Below, in pieces: positions 8,935 through 18,820 of a DNA stretch of 64,000 bases. The translations under genes and the position numbers were made by a program. The notes under the pieces were generated by a model that was not told the origin of the DNA, ran no database searches, and worked only from the letters and a program-made list of their open reading frames with translations. The stretch is from NCBI GenBank assembly GCA_900472925.1, contig UCJU01000015.1, positions 43,336-107,335 of the forward strand, read 5' to 3'. Within the stretch, counting starts at the first letter, position 1, and every line of letters begins with the position of its first letter. The stretch is from Hyphomicrobiales bacterium. GTDB taxonomy: Bacteria > Pseudomonadota > Alphaproteobacteria > Rhizobiales > Rhizobiaceae.

Positions 8935-10719
8935 TTATGCGGTCAGCGCCGACTTGGCAGGCATCGACAGAACCGGCGCACCGGTCTTTTCATCGTCGTT
9001 CAGCAGGCCACTGGCTCGCAACAGTGCCGAGAAACGACCGCCGCGCATGCTCAGCTCATCGAATGTGCCTTTTTCGACGATGCGCCCATTGTCCATGAAC
9101 AGGACGAGATCGGCGTCACGCACGGTCGACAGGCGGTGGGCGATGATGAACGTCGTTCTGTTCTTGCGCAGCGCATCGACGGCGTCCTTCACCCGGGCCT
9201 CGGTTTCCACGTCGAGCGCACTGGTCGCTTCGTCGAGAACGAGGATCGGCGCATTTTTCAACACGGCGCGGGCAATGGCGATACGCTGACGCTCACCGCC
9301 GGACAGACGGTTGCCGCGTTCACCCACCTGCGTCATGTAGCCGGTATGTCTGCTGTCGATAAAGTCTGTCGCAGCGGCAGCAGCGGCGGCCTGGGCGATT
9401 TCGTCATCGGTGGCCGTCTCACGTCCAAGGCGGATATTGTCGCGGATGGAGCGGTTGAGAAGACCGGCATCCTGAAACACCGTGGCGATCGAGTGACGCA
9501 GCGACTGGCGTGTCACCGTGGAAATGTCGGTGCCGTCGACAAGAATCTGGCCGCTATTGGGATCGTAAACCCGCTGCAGCAGATTGATGAGTGTCGTCTT
9601 GCCAGCACCTGTCGGTCCGACGATTGCAATGGTTTCACCCGCATTGGCCGTGAACGAGACATCGTGAACGCCCTGTTTGGTGTTGGCAAAGCCGAAATCG
9701 ACATTGCGGAATTCCACCTTGCCCGAGACCTGGCCGAGTTCGATCGCACCGCTTGGCTCTTCCCGCTCCTGCACGGAATCTTCCAGCTTGAAGAAGTCTA
9801 CGAGCTTGGCCCGTGCTTCGAAAATTTGCGTTGCGAAGGCGCGCATCTGGTCCAGGCGGCCAATCAGCAGGTTGGCAAAGCCGATGAAGGCAATGACGTC
9901 ACCAACGCGAATCTGGCCGTTCTTGACGAGAATCGTGCCGATGATGAGGATGATCATCATCGAAAGCGTCGAGGCGGTACGGTTGAGCGCGCTGGCGAAT
10001 GCCCACCAGTCGAGAACCGGATACTGCGCGCTGAGCAGGCGTTCGGTGAAGGATTTCAGCGCCTTGGTTTCCGCTTCGATGCGGTTGTAGCTGTGCAGAA
10101 CGGACACGTTGCTGATGGAATCGCTGACATGGGCGAAGACGGAATGGTAATGCTCTTCAACAGAGGCCTGACCTTCCTTGGTACGCTCCATGACCCACTT
10201 GCCGATAAACCAGTAGACGACACCGAGACCCATTAGAACAAAACTGAGGCGAAGATCCATGGAAACAGCGGTCGGGATCAGGAGGACGAGCGCCACGAAT
10301 GTCGCCAGATGCGTGCGCATGAATTCGAGCCAGAGGCCGAACAGCGTTTCGCTGGCACGCAACAGCGTGTGCAGAGCATTGGATGTGCCACGCTGATGGT
10401 GCCACGACAGCGGCATGGAGATGATGCGGCCGAAGGCTTCCGTCAGCAGCGACGCGCGCCGACCATGCGCGAGGCGATCGGCCTCACGCGCCACGGCAAC
10501 ATAGGCGACCGTGTTAAAGGCACCGAAAGCGGCCCACATGATGAGAATGCCGGTCGCGTCGGATCCTGACGAAATTGCATCGATGATGCGTCCGAACAGG
10601 ATCGGCTCGGCAATGGTGATTGCAGCCAGAACGATGTTCGCGACGACGACGATGGTGACACGCCACTTGTTATCGGCGAGGTAGCGCAGAGCGCGAGTGT
10701 AAACCTGAAACAGTGTCAA
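8935..10719 (-). CDS. chvA: Cyclic beta-1,2-glucan ABC exporter (ATPase/permease fusion)
   Basis: This 594-residue protein matches ChvA of Agrobacterium and NdvA of Sinorhizobium along its whole length. Residues 1-300 form the membrane domain with about six helices. The ATPase domain has Walker A GPTGAGKTT, signature [14 protein letters not shown] and Walker B ILVLDEATSALD. As a homodimer it moves cyclic beta-1,2-glucan from cytoplasm to periplasm, which matters for osmotic adaptation and for plant attachment or nodule invasion. The start is TTG (10717-10719), with a weak GGGA about 10 nt upstream; the family N terminus begins at this residue. Its neighbour upstream is a divergent LuxR-type gene, an arrangement seen around ndvA in Sinorhizobium. 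Confidence 0.95.
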   Translation of the reverse strand: MTLFQVYTRALRYLADNKWRVTIVVVANIVLAAITIAEPILFGRIIDAISSGSDATGILIMWAAFGAFNTVAYVAVAREADRLAHGRRASLLTEAFGRIISMPLSWHHQRGTSNALHTLLRASETLFGLWLEFMRTHLATFVALVLLIPTAVSMDLRLSFVLMGLGVVYWFIGKWVMERTKEGQASVEEHYHSVFAHVSDSISNVSVLHSYNRIEAETKALKSFTERLLSAQYPVLDWWAFASALNRTASTLSMMIILIIGTILVKNGQIRVGDVIAFIGFANLLIGRLDQMRAFATQIFEARAKLVDFFKLEDSVQEREEPSGAIELGQVSGKVEFRNVDFGFANTKQGVHDVSFTANAGETIAIVGPTGAGKTTLINLLQRVYDPNSGQILVDGTDISTVTRQSLRHSIATVFQDAGLLNRSIRDNIRLGRETATDDEIAQAAAAAAATDFIDSRHTGYMTQVGERGNRLSGGERQRIAIARAVLKNAPILVLDEATSALDVETEARVKDAVDALRKNRTTFIIAHRLSTVRDADLVLFMDNGRIVEKGTFDELSMRGGRFSALLRASGLLNDDEKTGAPVLSMPAKSALTA

Positions 10720-11009
10720 TTGCCAAATCCCGTATTCATGTCAGTCTAGTAGCGCGGTTATAACGCTTGGTGCGTGGCCAGCCGATGAAACGGCGACATA
10801 TGCCAGCTCGTCGGTCTGTTATCGCTTTTTTCACATGAATGTCCGCTTAACGGTTATCGCCTAAACCTTTGAGTGCTGAAAAATTTATTGCGATTGGCAC
10901 AAAGTGTATATTTTAACAGGCCGTTTGCGGTGTCTCACAACAAAACGCATTGCAAAATTTCGCGGTATAGTTTTAATAATTTGATTATATTATATGGTAC
11001 AACTTTTTA
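10720..11009. other. AT-rich divergent promoter region, chvA / LuxR-type gene
   Basis: This 290-bp region between the divergent chvA and LuxR-type genes is far richer in A and T than the genes around it, above all from 10870 to 11009, where TTTTAATAATTTG and TATATTATATGG occur. It must hold the promoters of both genes. I cannot pick one convincing -35/-10 pair or a clear lux-box dyad. Confidence 0.4.
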
Positions 11010-11840
11010 TTGGTGGATATAGCGGGCCATAGGTTTCCCGATATGAGCATCGCGCTTCAAAACCATCCTGTCGTCTCATTTTCTTCCAAGGTATCCGCTT
11101 CGATGCATAACGTTTTTCAGTTTTTGACTCAGTGCAACGAGGCAAAAACGGAAGAGCGTTTTCTGTCGGCTTTTCATGAGATGACGTGTCAGCTGGGGTT
11201 TGATTTCTATCGTGTGATGCGTCGTGATGCGGAAGATTTGACGTTTACAGGCACGGTTCTGGCCGAACATCTGCCTGACGGCTGGAAGGAAGTCTATCAC
11301 GCCAAGAAATATGGAAACATCGATCCGGTCAAGCGCACATTGGGCCTTTTGCATCAGCCGTTTCGCTGTCGCGACGTGGTGGCGCTATTGCCTCAAGTCA
11401 CGCAGCGCAAACGCGCTGCCAAGCTGTTTCAGGATGCCGCGCGGTACGGCCTGCGCGAAGGCTATGCTTTTCCGATCCACGGGCGAAGCGGGTTGCTCGG
11501 CGGTGTCTATATTTTCGGTGACGGCCGTTTGCTGTCCACATCGGAGTTGTTCATCATAGACGCGGCCATGCGGGTGGCATTCTGGCGGCTGCTGGAATTT
11601 GTCGGTGAATCGGACGCGGTTTTGTCCATTCCCGATATGTCGGCAACGCAATTTACCAGAAGGGAGCTGGACGTGCTGACCCTGTTGGCCCAGGGCAAGA
11701 CGTCGCCGGAAATCGGCAAGAGCCTTTCGATTTCCAGTCATACCGTTGATTGGTACATAAACGGCATTCAGCGCAAGCTGGAGGCAAGAAATCGCCAGCA
11801 TGTGGTGGCACTTGCGCTTCGGCATGGAGTTATCTCCTAA
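11010..11840 (+). CDS. expR: LuxR-family regulator with autoinducer-binding domain, ExpR-like orphan
   Basis: The 276-residue protein joins an N-terminal autoinducer-binding domain (about residues 40-190) to a C-terminal LuxR helix-turn-helix that starts at FTRRELDVLTLLAQGKT. Its position between the glucan exporter gene and pyc is that of expR in Sinorhizobium meliloti, which regulates exopolysaccharide and motility genes; the symbol rests on this synteny. Counterparts of TraR W57, Y61, D70 and P71 are present (W-x3-Y ... DP), and G113 is in REGYAFPIHG. The position of W85 is not tryptophan (PFRCRD). No luxI-type synthase is nearby. The start is uncertain: TTG 11010 and ATG 11043 are both possible, neither with a good ribosome binding site. 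Confidence 0.85.
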   Translation: MVDIAGHRFPDMSIALQNHPVVSFSSKVSASMHNVFQFLTQCNEAKTEERFLSAFHEMTCQLGFDFYRVMRRDAEDLTFTGTVLAEHLPDGWKEVYHAKKYGNIDPVKRTLGLLHQPFRCRDVVALLPQVTQRKRAAKLFQDAARYGLREGYAFPIHGRSGLLGGVYIFGDGRLLSTSELFIIDAAMRVAFWRLLEFVGESDAVLSIPDMSATQFTRRELDVLTLLAQGKTSPEIGKSLSISSHTVDWYINGIQRKLEARNRQHVVALALRHGVIS

Positions 11841-11955
11841 AAGCTTCTGCTTCTCCAGACAGTCGTGGACAAAAACGCCCTTTCCAACCGGAACGTTTAC
11901 TGCTTAATTTCGCGGTGCAGCATGTAAACTTGCTTGCGAGGTTTGGGAGGCCGTC

Positions 11956-14900
11956 TTGAAAATATCGAAAATCCTTGTCGCCAATCGTTCGGAGATTGCG
12001 ATCCGTGTCTTCCGTGCTGCCAACGAGCTTGGCATAAAAACGGTCGCGATCTGGGCGGAGGAAGACAAGCTTTCGCTGCACCGTTTCAAGGCGGATGAGA
12101 GTTATCAGGTCGGACGCGGTCCGCATCTGGCCAAGGATATGGGACCGATCGAGAGCTACCTGTCGATCGAGGAAGTCATTCGCGTCGCCAAGCTTTCGGG
12201 TGCCGATGCGATCCACCCCGGTTACGGCCTTCTGTCGGAAAGCCCGGAGTTCGTGGAAGCCTGCAATGAGGCCGGCATTATCTTCATCGGACCGACCGCC
12301 GACACGATGCGCCGCCTTGGCAACAAGGTTGCCGCGCGCAATCTGGCGATTTCCGTCGGCGTGCCCGTCGTTCCGGCGACCGAGCCTCTGCCGGATGATA
12401 TGGCCGAGGTCGAACGTATGGCCGAGGAGATCGGTTATCCCGTCATGCTCAAGGCCTCCTGGGGCGGCGGTGGCCGCGGCATGCGCGCTATCAGAAAGAA
12501 GGAAGACCTTGCCCGCGAGGTGACGGAAGCCAAGCGTGAGGCCAAGGCTGCCTTCGGCAAGGACGAGGTCTATCTGGAAAAGCTGGTCGAACGCGCACGC
12601 CATGTGGAAAGCCAGATTCTTGGCGATACCCATGGCAATGTCGTGCATCTGTTCGAGCGCGATTGCTCCATCCAGCGCCGTAACCAGAAGGTGGTGGAGC
12701 GCGCGCCAGCGCCTTACCTTTCCGAAGAGCGTCGGCAGGAACTGGCCAATTATTCGCTGAAGATTGCCGGTGCCACCAATTATGTCGGTGCTGGCACGGT
12801 CGAGTATCTGATGGATGCCGATACCGGAAAATTCTATTTCATCGAGGTCAATCCGCGCATTCAGGTGGAGCACACGGTGACCGAAGTCGTCACCGGCATC
12901 GATATCGTCAAGGCGCAGATCCATATTCTCGAAGGCGAGACCATCGGCACGCCGGAATCGGGTGTGCCGGCGCAAAACGACATCCGTCTCAACGGCCATG
13001 CGCTTCAGTGCCGCATCACCACCGAAGACCCGGAGCACAATTTCATTCCCGATTACGGCCGCATCACTGCATACCGCTCGGCATCCGGCTTCGGCATTCG
13101 TCTGGATGGCGGCACGTCCTATTCGGGTGCGATCATTACCCGCTATTACGATCCGTTGCTGGTCAAGGTGACGGCATGGGCGCCACAACCGGACGAAGCG
13201 ATTGCCCGCATGCACCGTGCTCTGCGCGAATTCCGTATTCGCGGCGTGGCGACGAACCTGACTTTCCTGGAAGCCATCATCAGCCATCCGAGTTTCGTCG
13301 GAAACACCTATACGACGCGCTTCATCGATTCGACGCCTGAGTTGTTCGAGCAGGTCAAACGCCAGGACCGTGCGACCAAGCTTCTGACCTATCTGGCAGA
13401 CGTCACTGTTAACGGCCATCCGGAAACCAAGGGTCGCGTCAAACCTGCCGCCAGCGCTGCCCAGCCCATCGTGCCCTATATCGACCAACCGACGCCTGAT
13501 GGCACCAAGCAGCTTCTGGACAGGCTAGGGCCAAAGGGGTTTGCCGAGTGGATGCGCAATGAAAAGCGTGTGCTGGTGACAGATACGACCATGCGCGACG
13601 GGCACCAGTCGCTGCTGGCAACCCGCGTCCGCACCCATGACATCGCTCGCGTTTCGAGCGTTTACGCCAAAGCCTTGCCGCAGCTTTTGTCGCTGGAATG
13701 CTGGGGCGGAGCGACCTTCGATGTGTCCATGCGCTTCCTCACCGAAGACCCTTGGGAGCGTCTGGCGCTGATTCGCGAAGGTGCGCCGAACCTTTTGCTG
13801 CAAATGCTGCTGCGCGGCGCTAATGGCGTGGGTTACAAGAACTACCCCGATAATGTCGTCAAATATTTCGTCCGCCAGGCAGCCAAGGGCGGCGTCGATC
13901 TGTTTCGCGTGTTCGACTGCCTGAACTGGGTGGAAAACATGCGTGTTTCGATGGATGCGATCGCGGAAGAGAACAAGCTCTGCGAAGCGACCATCTGCTA
14001 TACAGGCGATCTTCTGAATTCGGCTCGCCCGAAATACGATCTCAAATATTACACCAATCTTGCTGCCGAACTCGAAAAAGCGGGTGCGCATATCATCGCC
14101 GTCAAGGACATGGCGGGGTTGTTGAAGCCTGCCGCCGCAAGGGTTCTGTTCAAGGCTCTGCGGGAGGCGACCAGCCTGCCGATCCACTTCCATACACATG
14201 ATACGTCCGGTATCTCCGCAGCCACGGTTCTGGCGGCGGTTGAGGCGGGGGTGGATGCCGTGGATGCGGCCATGGATGCGCTCTCGGGCAACACGTCGCA
14301 GCCGTGCCTTGGCTCCATCGTTGAGGCGCTGAAAGGCACCGAACGCGACACCGGTCTCGATACGGAGTGGATCCGCCGCATTTCCTTCTATTGGGAAGCT
14401 GTGCGTGGCCAATATGCGGCCTTCGAGAGCGATCTCAAGGGACCGGCCTCGGAAGTCTATCTTCATGAAATGCCGGGCGGCCAGTTCACCAATCTCAAAG
14501 AACAGGCTCGTTCGCTGGGTCTCGAAAGCCGCTGGCACGAGGTTGCGCAGACCTATGCCGACGTCAATCAGATGTTTGGCGATATCGTCAAGGTGACACC
14601 GTCCTCCAAGGTGGTGGGTGACATGGCGCTGATGATGGTCAGCCAGGATCTGACGGTTGCCGATGTCGAAAACCCGGAGAAGGAGGTTTCCTTCCCCGAT
14701 TCGGTCGTTTCCATGCTCAAGGGCGATCTCGGCCAGTCGCCGGGTGGATGGCCGCAGGCTATCCAGAAGAAAGCGTTGAAGGGCGAGCAGCCCTATACGG
14801 TGCGTCCGGGCTCGCTTCTTGAGGATGCAGATCTGGATGCCGAGCGCAAGGAGATCGAGACGAAGCTGGAGCGCCCGGTCGATGATTTCGAGTTTGCCTC

Positions 14901-15417
14901 CTACCTGATGTATCCGAAGGTCTTCACCGATTTCGCCTTAGCGTCCGAAACCTACGGTCCCGTCTCGGTTCTGCCAACGCCTGCCTATTTCTACGGCATG
15001 GAAGATGGCGAGGAATTGTTTGCCGATATCGAGCGTGGCAAGACGCTCGTCATCGTCAATCAGGCTTCGTCCGGTGTCGATGACAAGGGCATGGTCACGG
15101 TCTTCTTCGAGATCAATGGCCAGCCACGCCGCATCAAGGTGCCGGATCGCACTCATGGGGCCTCCGGCTCTGCCGTGCGCCGCAAGTCCGAACCGGGCAA
15201 TGCCGCCCATGTCGGCGCGCCGATGCCGGGCGTTATTTCCCGCGTCTTCGTCAATCAGGGACAGGATGTGAAGGCAGGCGACGTGCTTGTGTCCATCGAG
15301 GCCATGAAGATGGAAACGGCGCTTCATGCAGAGCGCGACGGCAAGGTGGCCGAAGTGCTGGTCAAGCCCGGTGACCAGATCGACGCCAAGGATTTGCTCA
15401 TTGCCTACGGCGAGTGA
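11956..15417 (+). CDS. pyc: Pyruvate carboxylase
   Basis: This single-chain 1153-residue biotin enzyme carboxylates pyruvate to oxaloacetate, the anaplerotic step of the TCA cycle. In order it has biotin carboxylase (about 1-450, with the ATP-grasp glycine loop WGGGGRGMRA), carboxyltransferase (about 540-830, DTTMRDGHQS at its start and a metal-binding FHTHDT motif), the PYC/OADA tetramerisation region, and a C-terminal biotinyl domain with the biotinylated lysine in AMKMET (K1118). The start is TTG with GGGAGG 5 nt upstream. It is followed by a bidirectional terminator. Length and domain order are complete. Confidence 0.98.
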   Translation: MKISKILVANRSEIAIRVFRAANELGIKTVAIWAEEDKLSLHRFKADESYQVGRGPHLAKDMGPIESYLSIEEVIRVAKLSGADAIHPGYGLLSESPEFVEACNEAGIIFIGPTADTMRRLGNKVAARNLAISVGVPVVPATEPLPDDMAEVERMAEEIGYPVMLKASWGGGGRGMRAIRKKEDLAREVTEAKREAKAAFGKDEVYLEKLVERARHVESQILGDTHGNVVHLFERDCSIQRRNQKVVERAPAPYLSEERRQELANYSLKIAGATNYVGAGTVEYLMDADTGKFYFIEVNPRIQVEHTVTEVVTGIDIVKAQIHILEGETIGTPESGVPAQNDIRLNGHALQCRITTEDPEHNFIPDYGRITAYRSASGFGIRLDGGTSYSGAIITRYYDPLLVKVTAWAPQPDEAIARMHRALREFRIRGVATNLTFLEAIISHPSFVGNTYTTRFIDSTPELFEQVKRQDRATKLLTYLADVTVNGHPETKGRVKPAASAAQPIVPYIDQPTPDGTKQLLDRLGPKGFAEWMRNEKRVLVTDTTMRDGHQSLLATRVRTHDIARVSSVYAKALPQLLSLECWGGATFDVSMRFLTEDPWERLALIREGAPNLLLQMLLRGANGVGYKNYPDNVVKYFVRQAAKGGVDLFRVFDCLNWVENMRVSMDAIAEENKLCEATICYTGDLLNSARPKYDLKYYTNLAAELEKAGAHIIAVKDMAGLLKPAAARVLFKALREATSLPIHFHTHDTSGISAATVLAAVEAGVDAVDAAMDALSGNTSQPCLGSIVEALKGTERDTGLDTEWIRRISFYWEAVRGQYAAFESDLKGPASEVYLHEMPGGQFTNLKEQARSLGLESRWHEVAQTYADVNQMFGDIVKVTPSSKVVGDMALMMVSQDLTVADVENPEKEVSFPDSVVSMLKGDLGQSPGGWPQAIQKKALKGEQPYTVRPGSLLEDADLDAERKEIETKLERPVDDFEFASYLMYPKVFTDFALASETYGPVSVLPTPAYFYGMEDGEELFADIERGKTLVIVNQASSGVDDKGMVTVFFEINGQPRRIKVPDRTHGASGSAVRRKSEPGNAAHVGAPMPGVISRVFVNQGQDVKAGDVLVSIEAMKMETALHAERDGKVAEVLVKPGDQIDAKDLLIAYGE

Positions 15418-15437
15418 TGCCGGCAGTACGGAAATGT

Positions 15438-15465
15438 AAAAAGCCCACCGAAAGGTGGGCTTTTT
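15438..15465. terminator. Bidirectional Rho-independent terminator
   Basis: The stem AAAAAGCCCACC/GGTGGGCTTTTT with a GAAA tetraloop lies between the convergent pyc and OmpA-like lipoprotein genes. Confidence 0.92.
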
Positions 15466-15494
15466 CATGGGTGGCTCAATGCGCGTCTTTCAGA

Positions 15495-16160
15495 TCATCC
15501 GTTCTGCGTCAGCGGCGAGATCAGCACTTCGACACGGCGATTCTGCGCGCGGCCATCGGCTGTCGCATTGGATGCAATCGGTTGCGATGGACCGAAGCCC
15601 ATTGTCGAAATACGTCGCTGGTCTACACCACCACGCTCACCAAGATAGTTGGCGACGGATGCGGCGCGGCGTTCCGACAGGCCCTGGTTATGGGCAAGGC
15701 TGCCGGTGGAATCGGTGTGGCCGTTGATGTCGATATAGGTCTTGTTGAACTTGTTGAGCACGATGGCGACCGAGTTCAGCGTTGGGTAGAATGGCGGGAT
15801 GACCTGATCCTGATCCGTGGCGAAGGTGACGTTGGACGGCATGTTGAGCACGATGCTGTCGCCACGACGGGTTACGGACACGCCGGTGCCCTGCAACTGC
15901 TGGCGAAGCTCGGATTCCTGATTGTCCATGTAACCGCCGATGGCGCCACCGGCCAGCGCGCCGATACCGGCACCGATCAGGGCGTTGCGGCCCTTGTTGC
16001 CGCCACCGATGGCAAGACCGCCGACAGCACCCGCGAGAGCGCCTAGGCCAGCGCCGCCGGCCATGTTGGACACCTTCTGCTCACCTGTATAGGGGTCGGT
16101 GGTCGTGCAGGCGGAGAGATAGGTTGCGGCAAGCGCAAGAACGACAAACTTCTTGATCAT
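15495..16160 (-). CDS. OmpA-family outer-membrane lipoprotein with glycine zipper
   Basis: The 221-residue precursor has a lipoprotein signal ending in the lipobox LSAC (C18). Glycine-zipper segments (GAGLGALAGAVGG and GAGIGALAGGAIGG, about residues 36-80) follow, then a C-terminal OmpA peptidoglycan-binding domain with INGHTDSTGS and the NRRVEV end. It resembles YiaD-type lipoproteins that tether the outer membrane to murein. It lies 68 bp downstream of ispG on the same strand and could be cotranscribed, though the functions are unrelated. Confidence 0.9.
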   Translation of the reverse strand: MIKKFVVLALAATYLSACTTTDPYTGEQKVSNMAGGAGLGALAGAVGGLAIGGGNKGRNALIGAGIGALAGGAIGGYMDNQESELRQQLQGTGVSVTRRGDSIVLNMPSNVTFATDQDQVIPPFYPTLNSVAIVLNKFNKTYIDINGHTDSTGSLAHNQGLSERRAASVANYLGERGGVDQRRISTMGFGPSQPIASNATADGRAQNRRVEVLISPLTQNG

Positions 16161-16228
16161 GAATTCCAGTGCTCCGTGAGGTCACGTAAGGTAAGACAGA
16201 TGAATTTTGGCATTTTCACGGTCGAAAC

Positions 16229-17479
16229 CTACTCAGCCGCATCCTTTTGGCCGAAACGTTTCTCGATGTAATCGATGACCAACGCCTCGAAATCTTTGGC
16301 GATATCAGGGCCGCGCAGGGTGAGTGCCTTTTCACCGTCGATGAACACGGGAGCCGCCGGGTTTTCGCCGGTGCCGGGCAGCGAGATGCCGATATCGGCA
16401 TGTTTGCTTTCACCGGGACCGTTGACGATGCAACCCATGACGGCAACGTTGAGCGCTTCAACACCCGGATATTTGTCGCGCCAGACCGGCATGTTCTTGC
16501 GAAGGTCGTTCTGGATGTTCTGCGCCAGTTCCTGAAACACGGTGGACGTTGTTCGCCCGCAGCCGGGACAGGCGGCAACGACGGGAATGAACTGACGGAA
16601 GCCCATGACCTGGAGAATTTCCTGGGCAACCTGCACTTCACGGGTGCGGTCACCATTCGGCTCCGGTGTCAACGACACGCGGATGGTGTCGCCAATGCCG
16701 TGTTGCAGGACGTAACCCATGGCGGCAGACGAGGCGACGATGCCCTTGGAACCCATGCCCGCCTCGGTGAGACCCAGATGGAGGGCATGGTTGGAGCGCT
16801 CCGACAGCATGGAATAGACGGCTATCAGATCCTGCACCTGGCTGACCTTGGCCGACAGGATGATGCGATTGCGGGGCAGGCCGATGTCTTCGGCAAGTTC
16901 AGCCGAAATCAAGGCGGACTGGACGATGGCTTCGCGCGTGACCTGACGGGCCGACAGCGGGAAGCCCTGGTCCTTGTTCTTGTCCATAAGCGTCGTCAGC
17001 AATTCCTGATCGAGCGAACCCCAGTTGACGCCGATGCGCACCGGCTTGTCATAGCGGATGGCCATTTCGACGATATCGCCGAACTGCTTGTCCTTCTTGT
17101 CCTTGAAACCGACATTGCCGGGATTGATGCGATATTTGGCAAGCGCTTCGGCGCAGGCGGGGTGATCGGCCAGCAGCTTGTGGCCGATATAGTGGAAGTC
17201 ACCGACAAGCGGTACATCCAAGCCAAGGCGCAAAAGGCGGTCGCGGATTTTCGGAACGGCGGCAGCGCTTTCGTCGCGATCCACGGTGATGCGTACGATC
17301 TCGGAGCCTGCGCGGTACAGGGCCGCGACCTGCTGCACGGTCGCGTCGATATCGGCGGTATCCGTATTGGTCATCGACTGTACCACGACGGGCGCGCCAC
17401 CCCCGACGATCACGCCACCGACATCGACAGCGACCGAGGACCGGCGTGGCTTGGTATCATAATCGGCGTGTGACGTCAT
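16229..17479 (-). CDS. ispG: 4-hydroxy-3-methylbut-2-enyl diphosphate synthase
   Basis: IspG (GcpE) converts 2-C-methyl-D-erythritol 2,4-cyclodiphosphate to HMBPP in the non-mevalonate isoprenoid pathway. This 416-residue protein keeps the [4Fe-4S] cysteines in CPGCGRTT and [10 protein letters not shown], and the N-terminal TIM-barrel motif [14 protein letters not shown] start at the ATG at 17479; a TTG at 17494 would add five residues, and neither has a strong ribosome binding site. ispA, a later step in the same pathway, lies about 2.3 kb upstream on the same strand. Confidence 0.96.
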   Translation of the reverse strand: MTSHADYDTKPRRSSVAVDVGGVIVGGGAPVVVQSMTNTDTADIDATVQQVAALYRAGSEIVRITVDRDESAAAVPKIRDRLLRLGLDVPLVGDFHYIGHKLLADHPACAEALAKYRINPGNVGFKDKKDKQFGDIVEMAIRYDKPVRIGVNWGSLDQELLTTLMDKNKDQGFPLSARQVTREAIVQSALISAELAEDIGLPRNRIILSAKVSQVQDLIAVYSMLSERSNHALHLGLTEAGMGSKGIVASSAAMGYVLQHGIGDTIRVSLTPEPNGDRTREVQVAQEILQVMGFRQFIPVVAACPGCGRTTSTVFQELAQNIQNDLRKNMPVWRDKYPGVEALNVAVMGCIVNGPGESKHADIGISLPGTGENPAAPVFIDGEKALTLRGPDIAKDFEALVIDYIEKRFGQKDAAE

Positions 17480-17635
17480 GGTGTTCTCGAACAATTGCGG
17501 TAAATCTGATCATTCAGGTGGTACAAGGCGCGCGCCTTGTCAACATCGAAGCGATCAACTCCACTTTTACCGCAATCATGGCAAAATTCGAGACTCGCCG
17601 ATGCGAGGGCCCCCCCCTTTTGAGAAATCCGGATA

Positions 17636-18820
17636 TCAATGCCCGCTTGCGCCATCCGCATGGCGTGCAAGCTTGGACAGCATGAGAACCACCACATGCA
17701 GAAGCGGCAGGCCGATGAACACGGCAGCAAGCCCCGTATGTTCGGCAATGAAGCCGATAGCCGATGGTGCGACGAGAATGCCGGAATAGCCCATGGTCGT
17801 CACCACTGACAAAGCAATGCCCGGTGCCATGCCTGGCATGTTGCCCGCTGCGGAAAAGGCAATCGGCACCATGTTGGAAATGCCGATGCCGGCAACGGCA
17901 AAGCCTGCAATGGCAATGAAGGCATTGGGCGCTAAACCGGCAATCAACAGGCCGACGATCGACAGAACCGAACAAAATTGCAGCGTACGGACGGCGCCAA
18001 ACCGGTCACGCACCAGATCGCCTGCAAAGCGCATGACGGCCATGGTCAGCGAGAAGGCGGCAAAGCCGAAACCGGAGAGGGTAACGGATGCGCTGAGTTC
18101 ATTGCGCAGATAAAGCGCGCCCCAATCGAGAATGGCGCCTTCGGGGATCATGGAAAACAGCGCCATAATACCGATGATCCACGGCAGCGGTGTCATGGGA
18201 AGGCCGCCCTTGGGGCGCTCTTCTTCCGGGTGAGGGCGGTCCACTTGGACCCGCGGCCATGCAACCGCAAGCAGAGCGGCTGCGATGATCGTCAGCATAA
18301 TGGCATGTCCGTAGATACCAGTTTTGGTGATCAAAAGACCGCCAAGACCCGCGCCGATCAAACCACCCAAGCTCCAGAATGCGTGGCAGGACGACATGAT
18401 GGCGCGGCGCATGCTGCGCTCCACCACCACGGCATTGGCGTTCATGGCCACATCCATCGCACCCGTCAGTCCGCCGAACAGGAAGACGGCGATGACGCCT
18501 GCCCAAAGGGAATTTGCCAGTGTGATCAACAACAGCGTCGGCACCATGATGAGAGCGACAGTCAGGGTCACTGTTCGTGAACCAAGGCGACCGATCTGCG
18601 AACCGGCAATCGGCATGAAGGACAGCGAGCCCAAGCCGTAAACAAGAATGACGAGGCCCAGTGTGCTTTCACTCAGCGAAAATCGCTTGGCAAATTCCGG
18701 GATCATCGGCGCCCAGGAGCCCATCATGAAGCCGTTCATCAGGAACAGGAGAGACACGCCAAGGCGGGTTCTCGTCATGTAGGGCAAGCGGGCGGTCGTT
18801 GGCGTGGCAGTGCCGGTCAT
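17636..18820 (-). CDS. MFS transporter, YbjJ-like
   Basis: This 394-residue integral membrane protein has about twelve hydrophobic helices and the MFS loop GRLGSRTV between helices 2 and 3. Helix 1 carries NGFMMGSWAPMIPEF. It resembles the YbjJ-type group of uncharacterised MFS permeases. The start overlaps the stop of the upstream DeoR-type regulator by 4 bp (18817-18820), so the two are translationally coupled, and the regulator may well control this transporter. The substrate is unknown; DeoR-family partners are often phosphorylated sugars. Confidence 0.85.
   Translation of the reverse strand: MTGTATPTTARLPYMTRTRLGVSLLFLMNGFMMGSWAPMIPEFAKRFSLSESTLGLVILVYGLGSLSFMPIAGSQIGRLGSRTVTLTVALIMVPTLLLITLANSLWAGVIAVFLFGGLTGAMDVAMNANAVVVERSMRRAIMSSCHAFWSLGGLIGAGLGGLLITKTGIYGHAIMLTIIAAALLAVAWPRVQVDRPHPEEERPKGGLPMTPLPWIIGIMALFSMIPEGAILDWGALYLRNELSASVTLSGFGFAAFSLTMAVMRFAGDLVRDRFGAVRTLQFCSVLSIVGLLIAGLAPNAFIAIAGFAVAGIGISNMVPIAFSAAGNMPGMAPGIALSVVTTMGYSGILVAPSAIGFIAEHTGLAAVFIGLPLLHVVVLMLSKLARHADGASGH

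Noticed and set aside
11830..13488. 552-residue minus-strand ORF opposite pyc
   Set aside because: It lies wholly opposite the conserved pyc gene. Its composition is that of an antisense shadow in G/C-rich coding DNA, with no recognisable motif.
16247..17473. 408-residue plus-strand ORF opposite ispG
   Set aside because: Shadow of ispG; the sequence is low in recognisable motifs.
17610..17617. Run of eight C, possible phase-variable tract
   Set aside because: It lies between genes, after the MFS stop codon, where slippage would not change a reading frame. There is no promoter nearby.
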